DNA from: Spongilla lacustris
Taxonomy: Eukaryota; Porifera; Demospongiae; Spongillida; Spongillidae
NCBI GenBank assembly: GCA_949361645.1
Contig: OX442431.1
Location: 5,460,473-5,524,472, forward strand
DNA: 64,000 nt
Direction of reading: 5' to 3'
Shown here: positions 42,003 through 54,239 of the stretch, piece after piece
Numbering within the stretch: position 1 is the stretch's first letter
Layout of the letters: each line of letters begins with the position of its first letter
Notes under the pieces: generated by a model
The model's database searches: none
What the model saw: the letters and a program-made list of their open reading frames with translations, nothing else
Told to the model about the DNA's origin: nothing
Made by a program: the position numbers and the translations under genes

Positions 42003-42905
42003 TACACGATATAAAAAACATTCTCTCTGAGAAAATTAGTGGTATATAGGATTTGAAGGCAATGGTGGTGTAAAAAGGAAGGGAACAAGGGGGATTCAGT
42101 GGAGATACTTATTCCTATATTTAGCACTGTATAGAACGTCATTACAATTATGTTGCTAAATATAGGAATAATTATTGTATCTCCACTGAATCCCCCTTGT
42201 TCCCTTCCTTTTTACACCACCATTGCCTTCAAATCCTATATACCACTAACTTTCTCAGAGAGAATGTTTTTTTATATCTTGTTTCATTCATTTTTTTTTT
42301 AATAAGTGACTACTAGTATATAGATGTACATCAGTACATGTAGTACAAGGTAGAAGTAAATACGATTGTACGATAAAATCCAGCCGTTGTAATTCCCATG
42401 TTTATTGCCTAGCAATACTGTACTGTTTACAGTTATGTTACATTTGCAGCTGTTCCATTAGTCGCGCGCCAAGCTTTCCCTCTTAGAAGCTCGTTTCTCG
42501 TCTGAGTTAAGTTCATAACGTCGCCTCTTAGAAGCTCGCACCGCAACAGAATTCTTTTCCTGTTGCCACCTCTTAGAAGCTCGGTTCGACTCCAGATTTG
42601 CTCTGTACATATCACGAGCAGACGCCCGTCTTTGTTCAGCATCAGCATCGTACCGAACTCGGGAGGACTCTAACTCATAATCTCGATTTAGGAGGTATTC
42701 CTCTCGTCGCCGCTTAGCTTTCCTCTTTTGTAGCCGTGAAGGTATTTTGACAAAAACAAAACGATACATAATTCTAACAAGATATAAAAAACATTCTCTC
42801 TGAGAAAGTTAGTGGTATATAGGATTTGAAGGCAATGGTGGTGTAAAAAGGAAGGGAACAAGGGAGTGGAGATACAATAATCATTCCTATCTTTAGCACT
42901 TACAC
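42003..42905. mobile_element. Composite dispersed repeat, copy 2
   Basis: Begins with a ~280-bp foldback MITE (42003-42285, long arms containing CCTATATACCACTAACTTTC) and ends with another single arm in opposite orientation (42777-42900). Between them, on the minus strand, lies a 103-codon ORF (42769-42458). Confidence 0.7.
42458..42769 (-). CDS. Small basic repeat protein of the composite element
   Basis: A 103-codon ORF starting MYRFVFVKIPSRLQKRKAKR. It is made of diverged ~14-residue repeats with consensus RxxYxxNxExxRASKR (for example VRYDADAEQRRASARDMYRA and RRRYELNSDEKRASKRES). It is very basic and probably helical, so it may bind nucleic acid. Partial copies of the same start (MPSRERQGRAKRREEYIQNR) are at ~50440-50325 (-) and, broken, at ~36262-36352 (+). 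It probably belongs to the mobile element rather than to the host; similar Arg/Lys repeats precede transposase or helicase domains in some sponge elements. No further domain is present, so it may be a fragment. Confidence 0.4.
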   Translation of the reverse strand: MYRFVFVKIPSRLQKRKAKRRREEYLLNRDYELESSRVRYDADAEQRRASARDMYRANLESNRASKRWQQEKNSVAVRASKRRRYELNSDEKRASKRESLARD

Positions 42906-42999
42906 AGCGACTCGCTAATGCAAATACGGTACTGCATGCTTACGTAAGTGCATCCGTATTCGGAGGAGTACGGACATCGGCAGTCATAGGCTTCCGATC

Positions 43000-45900
43000 C
43001 CCGTGTGTGGACTGATTGCATACGGATGTGGATACAGATCCCTGCAGTTAGTACGTCCGCTTACGTATTTAATTTGTATGCATTACATTTCACCCGTCTT
43101 TCAATCCGTTCTTACACTGTAGCGGTACGTATACAATATCAATGCCCCGCCTTTTAGTAGCTAGTATACCTACTCCGCTAAACATCGCACATTTAATGAC
43201 TATACAAACGATGTTTATTATTATTATTATTTTAAAAACACAACAGCAAACAAATCACTTGATCAAGCAAAGTCACTTCACAGTCATAGATATTAGAGAT
43301 ACCTCTAATATCTATGTTTCAGTTAACTCATAAATTCACACTCTTGTGCTGTATGGGGAAAAGGCAATACTAACACATGCAGAGACGTCGCGAATAGCAC
43401 TAACCTGAACATGTTGCGCTTCTGTGGCCACAATGAGGATTGTTTTGAACTAGCGTATTGCATTGGATGACGTGCGTTACAATCGCTACACATAAAGTAT
43501 TAGTCACTCACCAAGATTGGAAGAGAACTGACTTCTGTCGTAGCGCGTGACACAACAATGACGCTAGTAGTAGGCTAGGAAACAATAACAATGCTAACTT
43601 ACAGATTTTCTGCGAAATCGCCTATAGGACCAGTAGCATAAAAACAAGCAAAACACAATTGGTTATCAAAACGGACGCACACCTACATCCATGTAGCATG
43701 TTCGAGATCGAAGCCATCCCTAAATAGAGGCACATGCATGTTGAATTATGTTTCGCTTACCACCTAGCATGTCCGATTGGCGCTCGAACCGCTATAGCCA
43801 TGCATGCGCTGTTATTAGAACGAAAGGCATATAAATAACGGCACGTTTTGTGTTTACCTAGCTTTCTCAGCGTCCGAGGCATCTTTTACGTTGCAAATAT
43901 CGACAAGTAGGCCAATTTATATATCCAGAGCAGCGTGAGCATCGACGGCGTGAGCATCATAGGCTCATGATCACATAGTCGAAGTGTACTCTGGATTCGC
44001 ACACAACAAAGGCCATTGCTTTGCTATCAGGTGAAGCTGCATGCTGTTGCCTCTCTCGTATGAAATGGAGCATCACAAATTCAGCTTCCCGGGATTCAGT
44101 CCAAAGTGACTCTAGTAATAATATAGCGCATGCAATAAATAGAAATACGATGGCAATCCACGAGTAATACCAACCTCATTTCAGTTGACGTAGTAATCTG
44201 TCTCGTTTACTGTTAAATGAAGAATCGAAGAGCTCTAAGGTCGCCATTTCAACCGCCAAAAGCTACAGCCAAATAATAGTCACGAGATCAAAACGATAAT
44301 AATTAATAAACTTGACACACAAGAGCTAGCGAGGCGGATCTGAAGCGATATAATAAAATTGTATTAACACCTGACGCGACTCTAAGAGCTGTATGCAGGG
44401 GAGCAGATTGCCTTTTGGAACGGAGTCAACGGACGATGATTACGGCAAGAGCTAGCTAGCTCGAGGCGGAGCTGAAGCGATATAATAAAATTGGATCACA
44501 TGACGCGACTCTAAGAGCTATATGCAGGGGACCGGATTGCTTTATTGGAACGGACGATGACACTGCATGTGGACTCTCTTTCATCCACATGCATGTGAAT
44601 GAAAGAGAGCATACAGTAGTGACATACTACAGACTACTATACATGTATATATAGTAAAGAGAGCATCTACAGCGGACTACCACAGAAAAGAGAGCACACA
44701 GTACATAGTACTACAGACTTCTGACTACATGTAGTAGTCTGTAGAATGCAGTATGCATAATGATAATTTTTATTTGTGCTTGTCAGTTACCTGCATGCTT
44801 GCATGTGTCTTATATATACACATGCATGCATGTATATGCATCGATCATTGTCCATGCTGGGTGTATACTGTAGAACTGCATGATGATGCACAAAAGGCAA
44901 TAGCAATTGACGTATACAGTGCATCTTGTATGAATAAAAACCCAGATAATTGGTTTGAAAATTCATGTACACTGCATATAAAAAGTATAAGATTGTATAA
45001 TCATTCCATGCAATCTATACCGGCGTATTTAGCTATATACATGTATAGTATAGCTGACTACTCCATGCCGGAGTACTCGCTCTTATTATAAGCAATGAAC
45101 TGGCATTGAAGACTTTAGAGTTAGGTTTAACATACTATAGCCGGCTGTGACACTCCGGCAGGTGCACTGATATATGATGCATATATCAGTATCCTATCTT
45201 GATATGGCTGTTCTTTTTATGTTTGTGTACTTCAGTTTATTCAGCTGTGCATCTTCTAGTATAAGACCTCTAAGAGATGAGGTATATCGATCGAGGCAAC
45301 TGCAAATCACTTTCACTTCTGATTTGACTCGAACTGCATGCATGCATGAGTTAATAGTGATTCACCTAATGTATATTTATATACAGACCATATACTATGA
45401 TTATTGACACAATAAACATATAATGTTTATGCTTGTGTACTAGAAAGGGATTGATGTTTTAGTGAAAACATGTATTGAGGAGCGGAATTTAGTTTCTGAG
45501 TTCGAGAGACGAATAATTACTACGCGTTATACTGATAACTTTTCAACTGTTCACGTAGCTTCGCATGCATGTATGTATTGTTATAGACCGATGTCAGCAC
45601 TAACATCACAGCAAAGAGAAGGAGCTCTGCCGTTAGTGAATGCATGCATGCATCTGTAGTGCATCTAGGCTAGGCCTATTTCTGATCCGTCAGTGCAGGT
45701 TGATGACGTCCACCAAGACATGTACATTAGCTGCATGGAGGACGTGATTATAAATGTAAATTGTACATATTTTGGTAACCACAACGTGTACCGGTGTCTC
45801 ATGCAGTCACGTCTTGAGATGTTTACCTGCCCCACCCCCGATATAGTTACAGGTATGAACAATCGAATATCAGCACGCACTGATTGGTTATCTCGTGAGA

Positions 45901-46180
45901 GATTTTGTTACTAACACAACATGGTAATCCAGGTGCATGTCGAATAGATTCTCAAGATCACTTGTGCGAAGCGCGCGTTTTTAAATTAGTGGACCGCCAT
46001 TCCATTTCCAACTCAACGAGGATTAAGTGACAGCCATACTGTTCGAAAGCAAATATTCACGTCATAAAAAATATATCATAATATCAAACTAAACGTCTAT
46101 TAACTGGAGAAAATCGGCTGGTAAGGAGGAGGAACGAAGGCTGAGTCTGAAAATTTCTTCTTGAACATTTATGCATTCAT
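43000..46180. other. Gene-poor interval
   Basis: No supported gene. It contains a ~115-bp direct duplication (44325-44440 and 44450-44560, sharing GAAGCGATATAATAAAATTG and CGCGACTCTAAGAGCT) and a short hairpin rich in ATGCAT (~44578-44612). Confidence 0.5.
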
Positions 46181-46209
46181 GGGAGGCAACAGGAACTGTG
46201 GAACACTGT

Positions 46210-49140
46210 GACTCAAGTAACGTTAACGCCCACTTCTGGTCACGCCATTCTCAGGGGGTAGTCACACCACATAGATCCGTCCAAATTGGTATATCAAATA
46301 TGAAGTGTACCTGAAATAGGTCAATATAAGTGGATTCTGCATGGAAGAGTATGACTCACGTGACGGTAACGCCCACTTCCGGTCACGCCATCCCCAGGGG
46401 GTAGTCACACCACATACATCTGTCCAAATTGGTGTATCAAATATGAAGTGTACCTGAGATGGGTCAATATAAGTGGATTCTGTGTGGAAGAGTATGGCTC
46501 ACGTGACGGTAACGCCCACTTCCGGTCACGCCATCCCCAGGGGGTAGTCACACCACATACATCTGTCAAAGTTGGTATATTAAAAATGAAGTGTACCTGA
46601 AATAGGTCAATATAAGTGGATTCTGTGTGGTAGAGTATGGCTCACGTGACGGTAACGCCCACTTCCGGTCACGCCATCCCCAGGGGGTAGTCACACCACA
46701 TACATCTGTCAAAGTTGGTGTATTAAATATGAAGTGTACCTGAAATAGGTCAATATAAGTGGAATCTGTGTGGAAGAGTATGGCTCACGTGACGGTAACG
46801 CCCACTTCCGGTCACGCCATCCCCAGGGGGTAGTCACACCACATACATCTGTCAAAGTTGGTGTATTAAATATGAAGTGTACCTGAGATAGGTCAATATA
46901 AGTGGATTCTGTGTGGTAGAGTATGGCTCACGTGACGGTAACGCCCACGTCCGGTCACGCTATCCCCAGGGGGTAGTCACACCACATACATCTGTCAAGG
47001 TTGGTGTATTAAATATGAAGTGTACTTGAGATAGGTCAATATAAGTGGATTCTGTGCGGTAGAGTATGGCTCACGTGACAGTAACGCCCACTTCCGGTCA
47101 CGCCATCCCCAGGGGGTAGTCACACCACATACATCTGTCAAAGTTGGTGTATTAAATATGAAGTGTACTTGAGATAGGTCAATATAAGTGGATTCTGTGT
47201 GGTAGAGTATGGCTCACGTGACGGTAACGCCCACTTCCGGTCACGCCATCCCCAGGGGGTAGTCACACCACATACATCTGTCCAAATTGGTGTATCAAAT
47301 ATGAAGTGTACCTGAAATAGGTCAATATAAGTGGATTCTGTGTGGTAGAGTATGGCTTACGTGACGGTAACGCCCACTTACGGTCACGCCACTCCCAGGG
47401 GGTAGTCACACCACATACATCTGTCCAAATTGGTGTATTAAATATGAAGTGTACCTGAAATAGGTCAATATAAGTGGATTCTGTGTGGTAGAGTATGGCT
47501 CACGTGACGGTAACGCCCATTTCCGGTCACGCCATCCCCAGGGGGTAGTCACACCACATACATCTGTCAAAGTTGGTGTATTAAAAATGAAGTGTACCTG
47601 AAATAGGTCAATACAAGTGGAATCCGTGTGGAAGAGTATGGCTCACGTGACAGTAACGCCCACTTCCGGTCACGCCATCCCCAGGGGGTAGTCACACCAC
47701 ATACATCTGTCAAAGTTGGTGTATTAAATATGAAGTGTACCTGAGATAGGTCAATATAAGTGGATTCTGTGTGGTAGAGTATGGCTCACGTGACGGTAAC
47801 GCCCACTTCCGGTCACGCCATCCCCAGGGGGTAGTCACACCACATACATCTGTCAAAGTTGGTGTATTAAATATGAAGTGTACCTGAAATAGGTCAATAT
47901 AAGTGGATTCTGTGTGGTAGAGTATGGCTCACGTGACGGTAACGCCCACTTCCGGTCACGCCATCCCCAGGGGGTAGTCACACCACATACATCTGTCAAA
48001 GTTGGTGTATTAAATATGAAGTGTACTTGAGATAGGTCAATATAAGTGGATTCTGTGTGGTAGAGTATGGCTCACGTGACGGTAACGCCCACTTCCGGTC
48101 ACGTCATCCCCAGGGGGTAGTCACACCACATACATCTGTCCAAATTGGTGTATTAAATATGAAGTGTACCTGAAATAGGTCAATATAAGTGGATTCTGTG
48201 TGGTAGAGTATGGCTCACGTGACGGTAACGCCCACTTCCGGTCACGCCATCCCCAGGGGGTAGTCACACCACATACATCTGTCAAAGTTGGTGTATTAAA
48301 TATGAAGTGTACTTGAGATAGGTCAATATAAATGGATTCTGTGTGGAAGAGTATGGCTCACGTGACGGTAACGCCCATCTCCGGTCACGCCATCCCCAGG
48401 GGGTAGTCACACCACATACATCTGTCCAAATTGGTGTATTAAATATGAAGTGTACCTGAGATAGGTCAATATAAGTGGATTCTGTGTGGTAGAGTATGGC
48501 TCACGTGACGGTAACGCCCACTTACGTTCACGCCATCCCCAGGGGGTAGTCACACCACATACATCTGTCAAAGTTGGTGTATTAAATATGAAGTGTACTT
48601 GAGATAGGTCAATATAAGTGGATTCTGTGTGGTAGAGTATGGCTCACGTGACGGTAACGCCCACTTCCGGTCACGCCATCCCCAGGGGGTAGTCACACCA
48701 CATACATCTGTTAAAGTTGGTGTATTAAATATGAAGTGTACCTGAAATAGGTCAATATAAGTGGATTCTGTGTGGTAGAGTATGGCTCACGTGACGGTAA
48801 CGCCCACTTCCAGTCATGCCATCCCCAGGGGGTTGTCACACCACATACATCTGTCAAAGTTGGTGTATTAAATATGAAGTGTACTTGAGATAGGTCAATA
48901 TAAGTGGATTTTGTGTGGTAGAGTATGGCTCACGTGACGGTAACGCCCACTTCCGGTCACGCCATCCCCAGGGGGTAGTTACACCACATACATCTGTCCA
49001 AATTGGTGTATCAAATATGAAGTGTACCTGAAATAGGTCAATATAAGTGGATTCTGTGTGGAAGAGTATGGCTCACATGACGGTAACACCCACCTCCGGT
49101 CACGGTATTCTCAGGGGGTAGTCACTCCATATAGACCTGA
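46210..49140. repeat. 143-bp satellite array, ~20 units
   Basis: Tandem units of exactly 143 bp. The same point in the unit falls at 46210, 46353, 46496 and, 20 periods later, at 49070, so there is no net indel across the array. Each unit contains GCTCACGTGACGGTAACGCC, ACTTCCGGTCACGCC, CCCAGGGGGTAGTCACACC and an AT-rich half. Only the two edge units are strongly diverged. Confidence 0.97.
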
Positions 49141-49309
49141 AATATCAGATAGGTCAATACAACGAGAACAACTTTGTTTTCAAGACTATGCAAGGGATTG
49201 TGGGTGGCCTCTGAACAACCTTATTCAGTATTTTTATCGTGAACTACTTGTTGCAAAGCCTAATATGCTGTCTTTATGAAAACTCTGTTATGTAGAGGTG
49301 GAGTGCCTA

Positions 49310-49500
49310 GGGATTGTGGGTGTGGACATGTGTGGAGTGCCATGAGATTTTCACTTGTGGGTGTGCATGTACATGTGTGGGTTGTGGGTGTGTGTACATG
49401 TGTGTAGTGCCGTCGGATTGTGGGTGTTGTACATGTGTGTGATTGTGGGTGTGTACATGTGTGTGATTGTGGGTGTGTACGTGAGTGGAGTGCCTAGGCT
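49310..49500. repeat. GTGTACATGTGTG-type minisatellite
   Basis: Irregular repeats of GATTGTGGGTGTGTACATGT and TGGAGTGCC following the satellite. Confidence 0.8.
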
Positions 49501-49939
49501 TCCACTGCAACCATCGAGCGGGTACGCTTACGCTCCTCAGCTGTGCTAATTTAGAGTGCGTAATTATAAGATGACGACATACCTTCAAGTGCCGTTTAAT
49601 ACTTTGGTGAAATTTGCAAAGTAAGTAGACGTTTAGATAAATTCGGCGCAGTGTTGACAGAAGGCTGGCGTAGTTTTCCATTCATCGAGATTTGCAAATG
49701 CAAAGTGAGGACTCTTTCTGATATTACTTTCGTACCGATTATATGGAATTTTATTACACGTATATTGTACGGCTATCTCACGTACGTTGACTATACGCAA
49801 TCATTTACATTACGGAACTTACGATTGCCCAAAACCACACGTTTCGTCTGTAACACGCTAGCAACATGAAATACAGGATTTGCGACGATACGTATTCAGC
49901 CCACCGAAGCGCTGTGTTAGTAGAACGGCATGCATTATA

Positions 49940-51200
49940 TTTATGTTGCTAAATATAGGAATGATTATTGTATCTCCACTCCTCCCTTACACCACCATTG
50001 CCTTCAAATCCTATATACCACTAACTTTCTCAGAGAGAATGTTTTTTATATCTTGTTTCATTCACTTTTTTACTACTAGCTAGTGTACTTACAACCGGTC
50101 CGTACGTTTGTATGACAAGCCTTATTGCCTAGCAACATAATGTTTACATTTATGTTACATTTGCAGCTGTTCTACATCGAAACTCGCGCGCCAAGCTTTA
50201 TGCACTGTAGCAGACGCTCGCTTTTTTTCAGGATCCGCGCGCATTGTACGTTGCTAAATATAGGACTATTCACAAATGACGTTGATCCAAATCGTAACTC
50301 TGCTCATCACAGCATACACCTCTTTAAATAGAAGCGCGGTTCGCATTGTACCGAACCCGGGAGGTTTCTAATGCACCGTCTCGGTTTTGGATGTATTCCT
50401 CTCTACGTTTGGCTCTTCCCTGTCGTTCCCGTGAAGGCATTTTGACGACGCTAGTTAAACATGGCGAACAAAACAAACCATTATGGTACCATAAGTTTCT
50501 AATTATACGTAAAGATATTGTCATGGGAACGCTTGTGTTAAGTACTCAATATGGCGTAATTATTGCTTTGTACCAAAGCTGTATATCTGACACCAATGGG
50601 CAGTCGGTAGAAAAATTCTACGATTTTTGGTGTAACTGGCGCTCTCTAAAACCGTTCCTATCTCGAGTTATACTCACCCAGGAAAAACTGTCGGAGGAGA
50701 AATTTGGGACTGGGAACGAGAACTACGAGATTTTTTGTTCTCTTAAAGCAAACTGTTTGGCGACTTGAACAAAACGTTTAAATGATCGTCTTTCCATTCT
50801 GGTTCGATAGCAACAAAGAGCTAAACTATCCGTTTCTCGGTTCGTGAGTTATACGCGGGTCGCGGTTTTTAATGATTTCATGATACGGCACAAATCCTAT
50901 ATGAGAGTTACTGCCGTAACTCTCGATTATACGTGAAACATTGTCATGGAAACGGTTTTAATATAGCTATACGACGTATAATTACGTATATCGGTTACAT
51001 GCTTTATTTATATATCTGATACCTGAAGATGTATTGTCAGGAAATTCTACGGCTGTTGGTGTAACTGGCGCTCTTTAAAACCTTTCCTATCTCGAGTTAT
51101 ACAACTTATACTCACCCATAAAGACGACGACTATATACAAATTACGGTCTGGAAACGAGAACTACGAGCTTTTTGTTCTCGCAGAGGCGTAGGAAGGACT
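49940..51200. mobile_element. Composite dispersed repeat, copy 3
   Basis: A single MITE arm (49944-50062), then the same flank as copy 2 (TTATTGCCTAGCAACA, TGTTACATTTGCAGCTGTTC, CGCGCGCCAAGCTT). Next comes a truncated MPSRERQ ORF (minus, ~50440-50325), then the AACGAGAACTACGAG / GAGTTATACGCGGGTCGCG module (50480-51190), itself roughly duplicated. The latter module also appears alone at ~58860-59040 and ~38150-38230. Confidence 0.65.
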
Positions 51201-52140
51201 TTTAAAGTGTAGCGCTGCGGCTTAGGTTACGTTATAGAAATGGGAGGGGCACAGAGGGGGTGGGTGCGGGAGTGCGCTGTGCCCCCTCCCGCCCAGCTAG
51301 GGGGTATGGGGGAGCGCTGTAAGCTCCCCCATTGGGGTCTGGGGCGGAGCCTCAGAAGCTTTGCCATTTGTGAAACTTTTATGTTCAAAAGCCATATGTA
51401 ATTTGATCACTTTTCATGAACAGCTATATATGCATGTACACTGTAGACTTGAATCTTTTATGAAAAGAATGCAATTACTGATGTGATCAAAGTGCTATAT
51501 TTCAATGGGTTGACAGAAATGTTCTAAAATTAGCTCTCTGCGACTATTTCAATCGAACTGAGCTGCATGCATGATCTGTATAGGATGGTTGTAAATATGC
51601 AGAAACAAAAATGCTCGCGTAGTTAGTTAGTGAGGATTAGCGGCAGGTAAGCTCTCTGATGCTGTAATTTCGGTAGCTGAGCCTGAACAAAATTCGCTCA
51701 TCGCAGCTATATACATTGCCGCTGCATGGGGTTCTTGTTGCAGTAGAAAGCCTTTAATGGAAGTTAATTTAAATGGACATGTCAAGAAATTGTGGACATC
51801 AATGCATAACTCGGCTTACAATTGTGATTTTAAAAATCTGATTGCACCATTAAACTCACTAGGTACTTTAGAGATTTATCACGTTATTAAAACAGCTAAT
51901 TAATTTATTAAAATATATTATTATTATTGTCTTGTAATACGTTAATTGTATGTCTGCATGGCAGGAAAGTTAGGAATAGCCATCGCTGTTACATGAAATC
52001 CTTCCGAACTATACTATCGTCGATTTTAGTGATCTAAGCATACGCATGCGTAACTTAGTTGTACTCGTGCCCCTGCCACTGAATACAGTCTGGCGGTCGC
52101 GTGATATGTTATTTAACCATTTTAATCCATTTGTGCATAG
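51190..52140. other. Non-coding stretch with a GC-rich repeat head
   Basis: 51190-51370 is G/C-rich (GGCGTAGGAAG..., CCCCCTCCCGCCCAGCTAGG) and resembles the block at ~58640-58860, so it is probably the end of another dispersed element. The rest is AT-rich without a gene. Confidence 0.45.
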
Positions 52141-52142
52141 CT

Positions 52143-52224
52143 TAGTCTCGTTCCCAGACCCTATTTATTGAGAAATAAGGTATTTACCTTGTTTCTCAAT
52201 AAATAGGGTCTGGGAACGAGACTA
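52143..52224. repeat. 82-bp near-perfect palindrome
   Basis: Two 33-nt arms (52143-52175 and 52192-52224, beginning TAGTCTCGTTCCCAGACCCT) are exact reverse complements. The 16-nt centre is itself nearly palindromic (AAGGTATTTACCTT), leaving about one mismatch in 40 bp. Confidence 0.95.
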
Positions 52225-52229
52225 GGCAT

Positions 52230-53205
52230 GCAAGCCTTTTGACGGAGGGTTGGGTATCAAGCCTATATTTGTACCCGTCTGATTAGTATTTGTAGTAGTA
52301 ATTGGACTGTGAACGAGGGACGCATGTTGGAAGTAAGACTTAGTATTACTATATACATGTAGGCTTGAAACCCCCAAAACGCGAAGGTCGAGCTGATAGA
52401 GTGGCTGCTGTGGAGTAGCTACCACATAATGATATATAGCCCGTATAATATAGGTGTCACTACGAGAGTACCCAGCTCGTTTAGCGGTTAAGATGCACGG
52501 GCGATTCCGTCCCTATATATATATATAATTATATATATATATATATATCTGCATTTGCATCGCTCTGACGTTTACCAGCACGTCTGGCTTGTTTTTGATA
52601 CCATACTAGAAGTTCTCGTGGAGGTGTGTTAATTAAGGACATTACCTTCCACTAGCTAAAGGAGTCACATATGCATGGGCGGCGGATACTCCCAGCTGGA
52701 CCTTCCACTGTGTCCTGTTATGTATATGTATATCCTAATCGTCGATCAATGGGTAGCCTGTCCTGTAGTATTTCTATCCAACTCCGCCGGAAGGTACACA
52801 ACAAGGATGAACAGCCGTAAACGTACTCGGAGAGTGGTTATAACTTATAAGTAGATCACATACATGCACCTGTCTGTGTAATTTGCCCCTACAAATACTA
52901 AGCAATGGCACAGAAAAGGATGCCATGATGCAGCTCTGATATGTCATTAATGAACAGATCAATGGCATGAAGGTACAGCTAGGTAGAACTACATATATGT
53001 ACTACCATGCATGTGAAACGTTTACACAAATCACCACATGCCACCACCCTAATTAAATACAGGTGACCACAAAGACATTGAGTCAGCTACAATGTACATT
53101 CTGTTAATACCAGCCCTTCTTGAACCTTCCAGCTAGAATTATCACACACACACACATACAGATAACCAAATAAATATAAATGCCACACCATAACTGTTAA
53201 ATCGA
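52230..53205. other. Non-coding stretch
   Basis: Contains an (AT)n tract (~52515-52550). No gene seen. A weakly tRNA-A-box-like TAGCGGTTAAGATGC (~52481) has no matching B box. Confidence 0.4.
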
Positions 53206-53234
53206 TCACCTACATCTGCAGAGCCATGTACATA

Positions 53235-53452
53235 TAGCTAGACCACACAAAGCCTTCCATTTGAGTTGTTGCTGAAGTGCTTTCACCAGGTGCATGTTGG
53301 AAGGGTGGCTGGCACAGTCCATGAGATGCAAAACTTTGAATCCAGTCCTCCCTGGTCCATACCAAGTGGTCATGTAGGTAAGCCTCCTCTCCTGGCAGAC
53401 AACTGGTGACTGTCCTGTGTGTACAACCAAACCCTCAGCCTCAGAAGGTAAA
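53235..53452 (-). CDS. Possible single exon of an unidentified gene
   Basis: A minus-strand open stretch reads like real protein (GLVVHTGQSPVVCQERRLTY, GRTGFKVLHLMDCASHPSNM, HLVKALQQQLKW). A pyrimidine/AG acceptor-like site lies above 53440, but the donor is unclear. I do not recognise the family. A second possible exon is ~54050-54160 on the same strand (MYELTTTLQMEPLYGNTSLK). Neither is linked by a proven splice pattern, so treat both as candidates. Confidence 0.3.
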
Positions 53453-53794
53453 GGTGGACAATTGTAGTCACTTTAAATTGGTTCTACATCTACATTCATG
53501 TAACATGTATTTCCTTCTCAGTTTTATAGACCTTTACATCTTAACTTAATTTGATTCATATCCCAGTGGCTGCATCTGGGATGCGCTATCAAATTCCTCA
53601 TCTCTAGGGGAGAAGGGATCTTTCCCTTAAAATTGTCCCAACCTAAGCTTACTCTTGTTCCACAAGGATATCTCCCATCCATGCACCTTCACAAGGCTCT
53701 CTCCTCTACCTCCACAAGGCTATCTCACAAGGCTACCTCCCTCCACCCAGAGCATTGCATAGCAGCAGACTGTACTGCAATGAGATAACATGCT

Positions 53795-53966
<172 letters not shown>

Positions 53967-54239
53967 ATGTATCACATGACACCTATATGGAATCACATGT
54001 TCATGTGCTTTATGAGGTACTATAGGGAAATCCACATACCTGGGATATGAGGGCAGTTACAGCCAGCTGCAGTTAGTGGTGGATCACGGAAGACCTTTTA
54101 ATGAGGTGTTGCCATAGAGAGGTTCCATCTGGAGGGTCGTTGTCAGCTCATACATGAAACCACTCAGTAATCCGGACGAAAAGATCGCGCGCTGACTACA
54201 TCCGCCACTGGGCGAGGCACCGGAGCTAAAAAGAATAGT

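Noticed and set aside
46210..49140. Possible CRISPR-like array
   Set aside because: The units are identical throughout with no unique spacers; this is a eukaryotic satellite.
49651..50083. Short plus-strand frames after the satellite
   Set aside because: One overlaps the MITE arm; neither shows a motif or splice support.
52470..52510. tRNA or tRNA-derived SINE
   Set aside because: A box-A-like word is present but there is no B box or cloverleaf.
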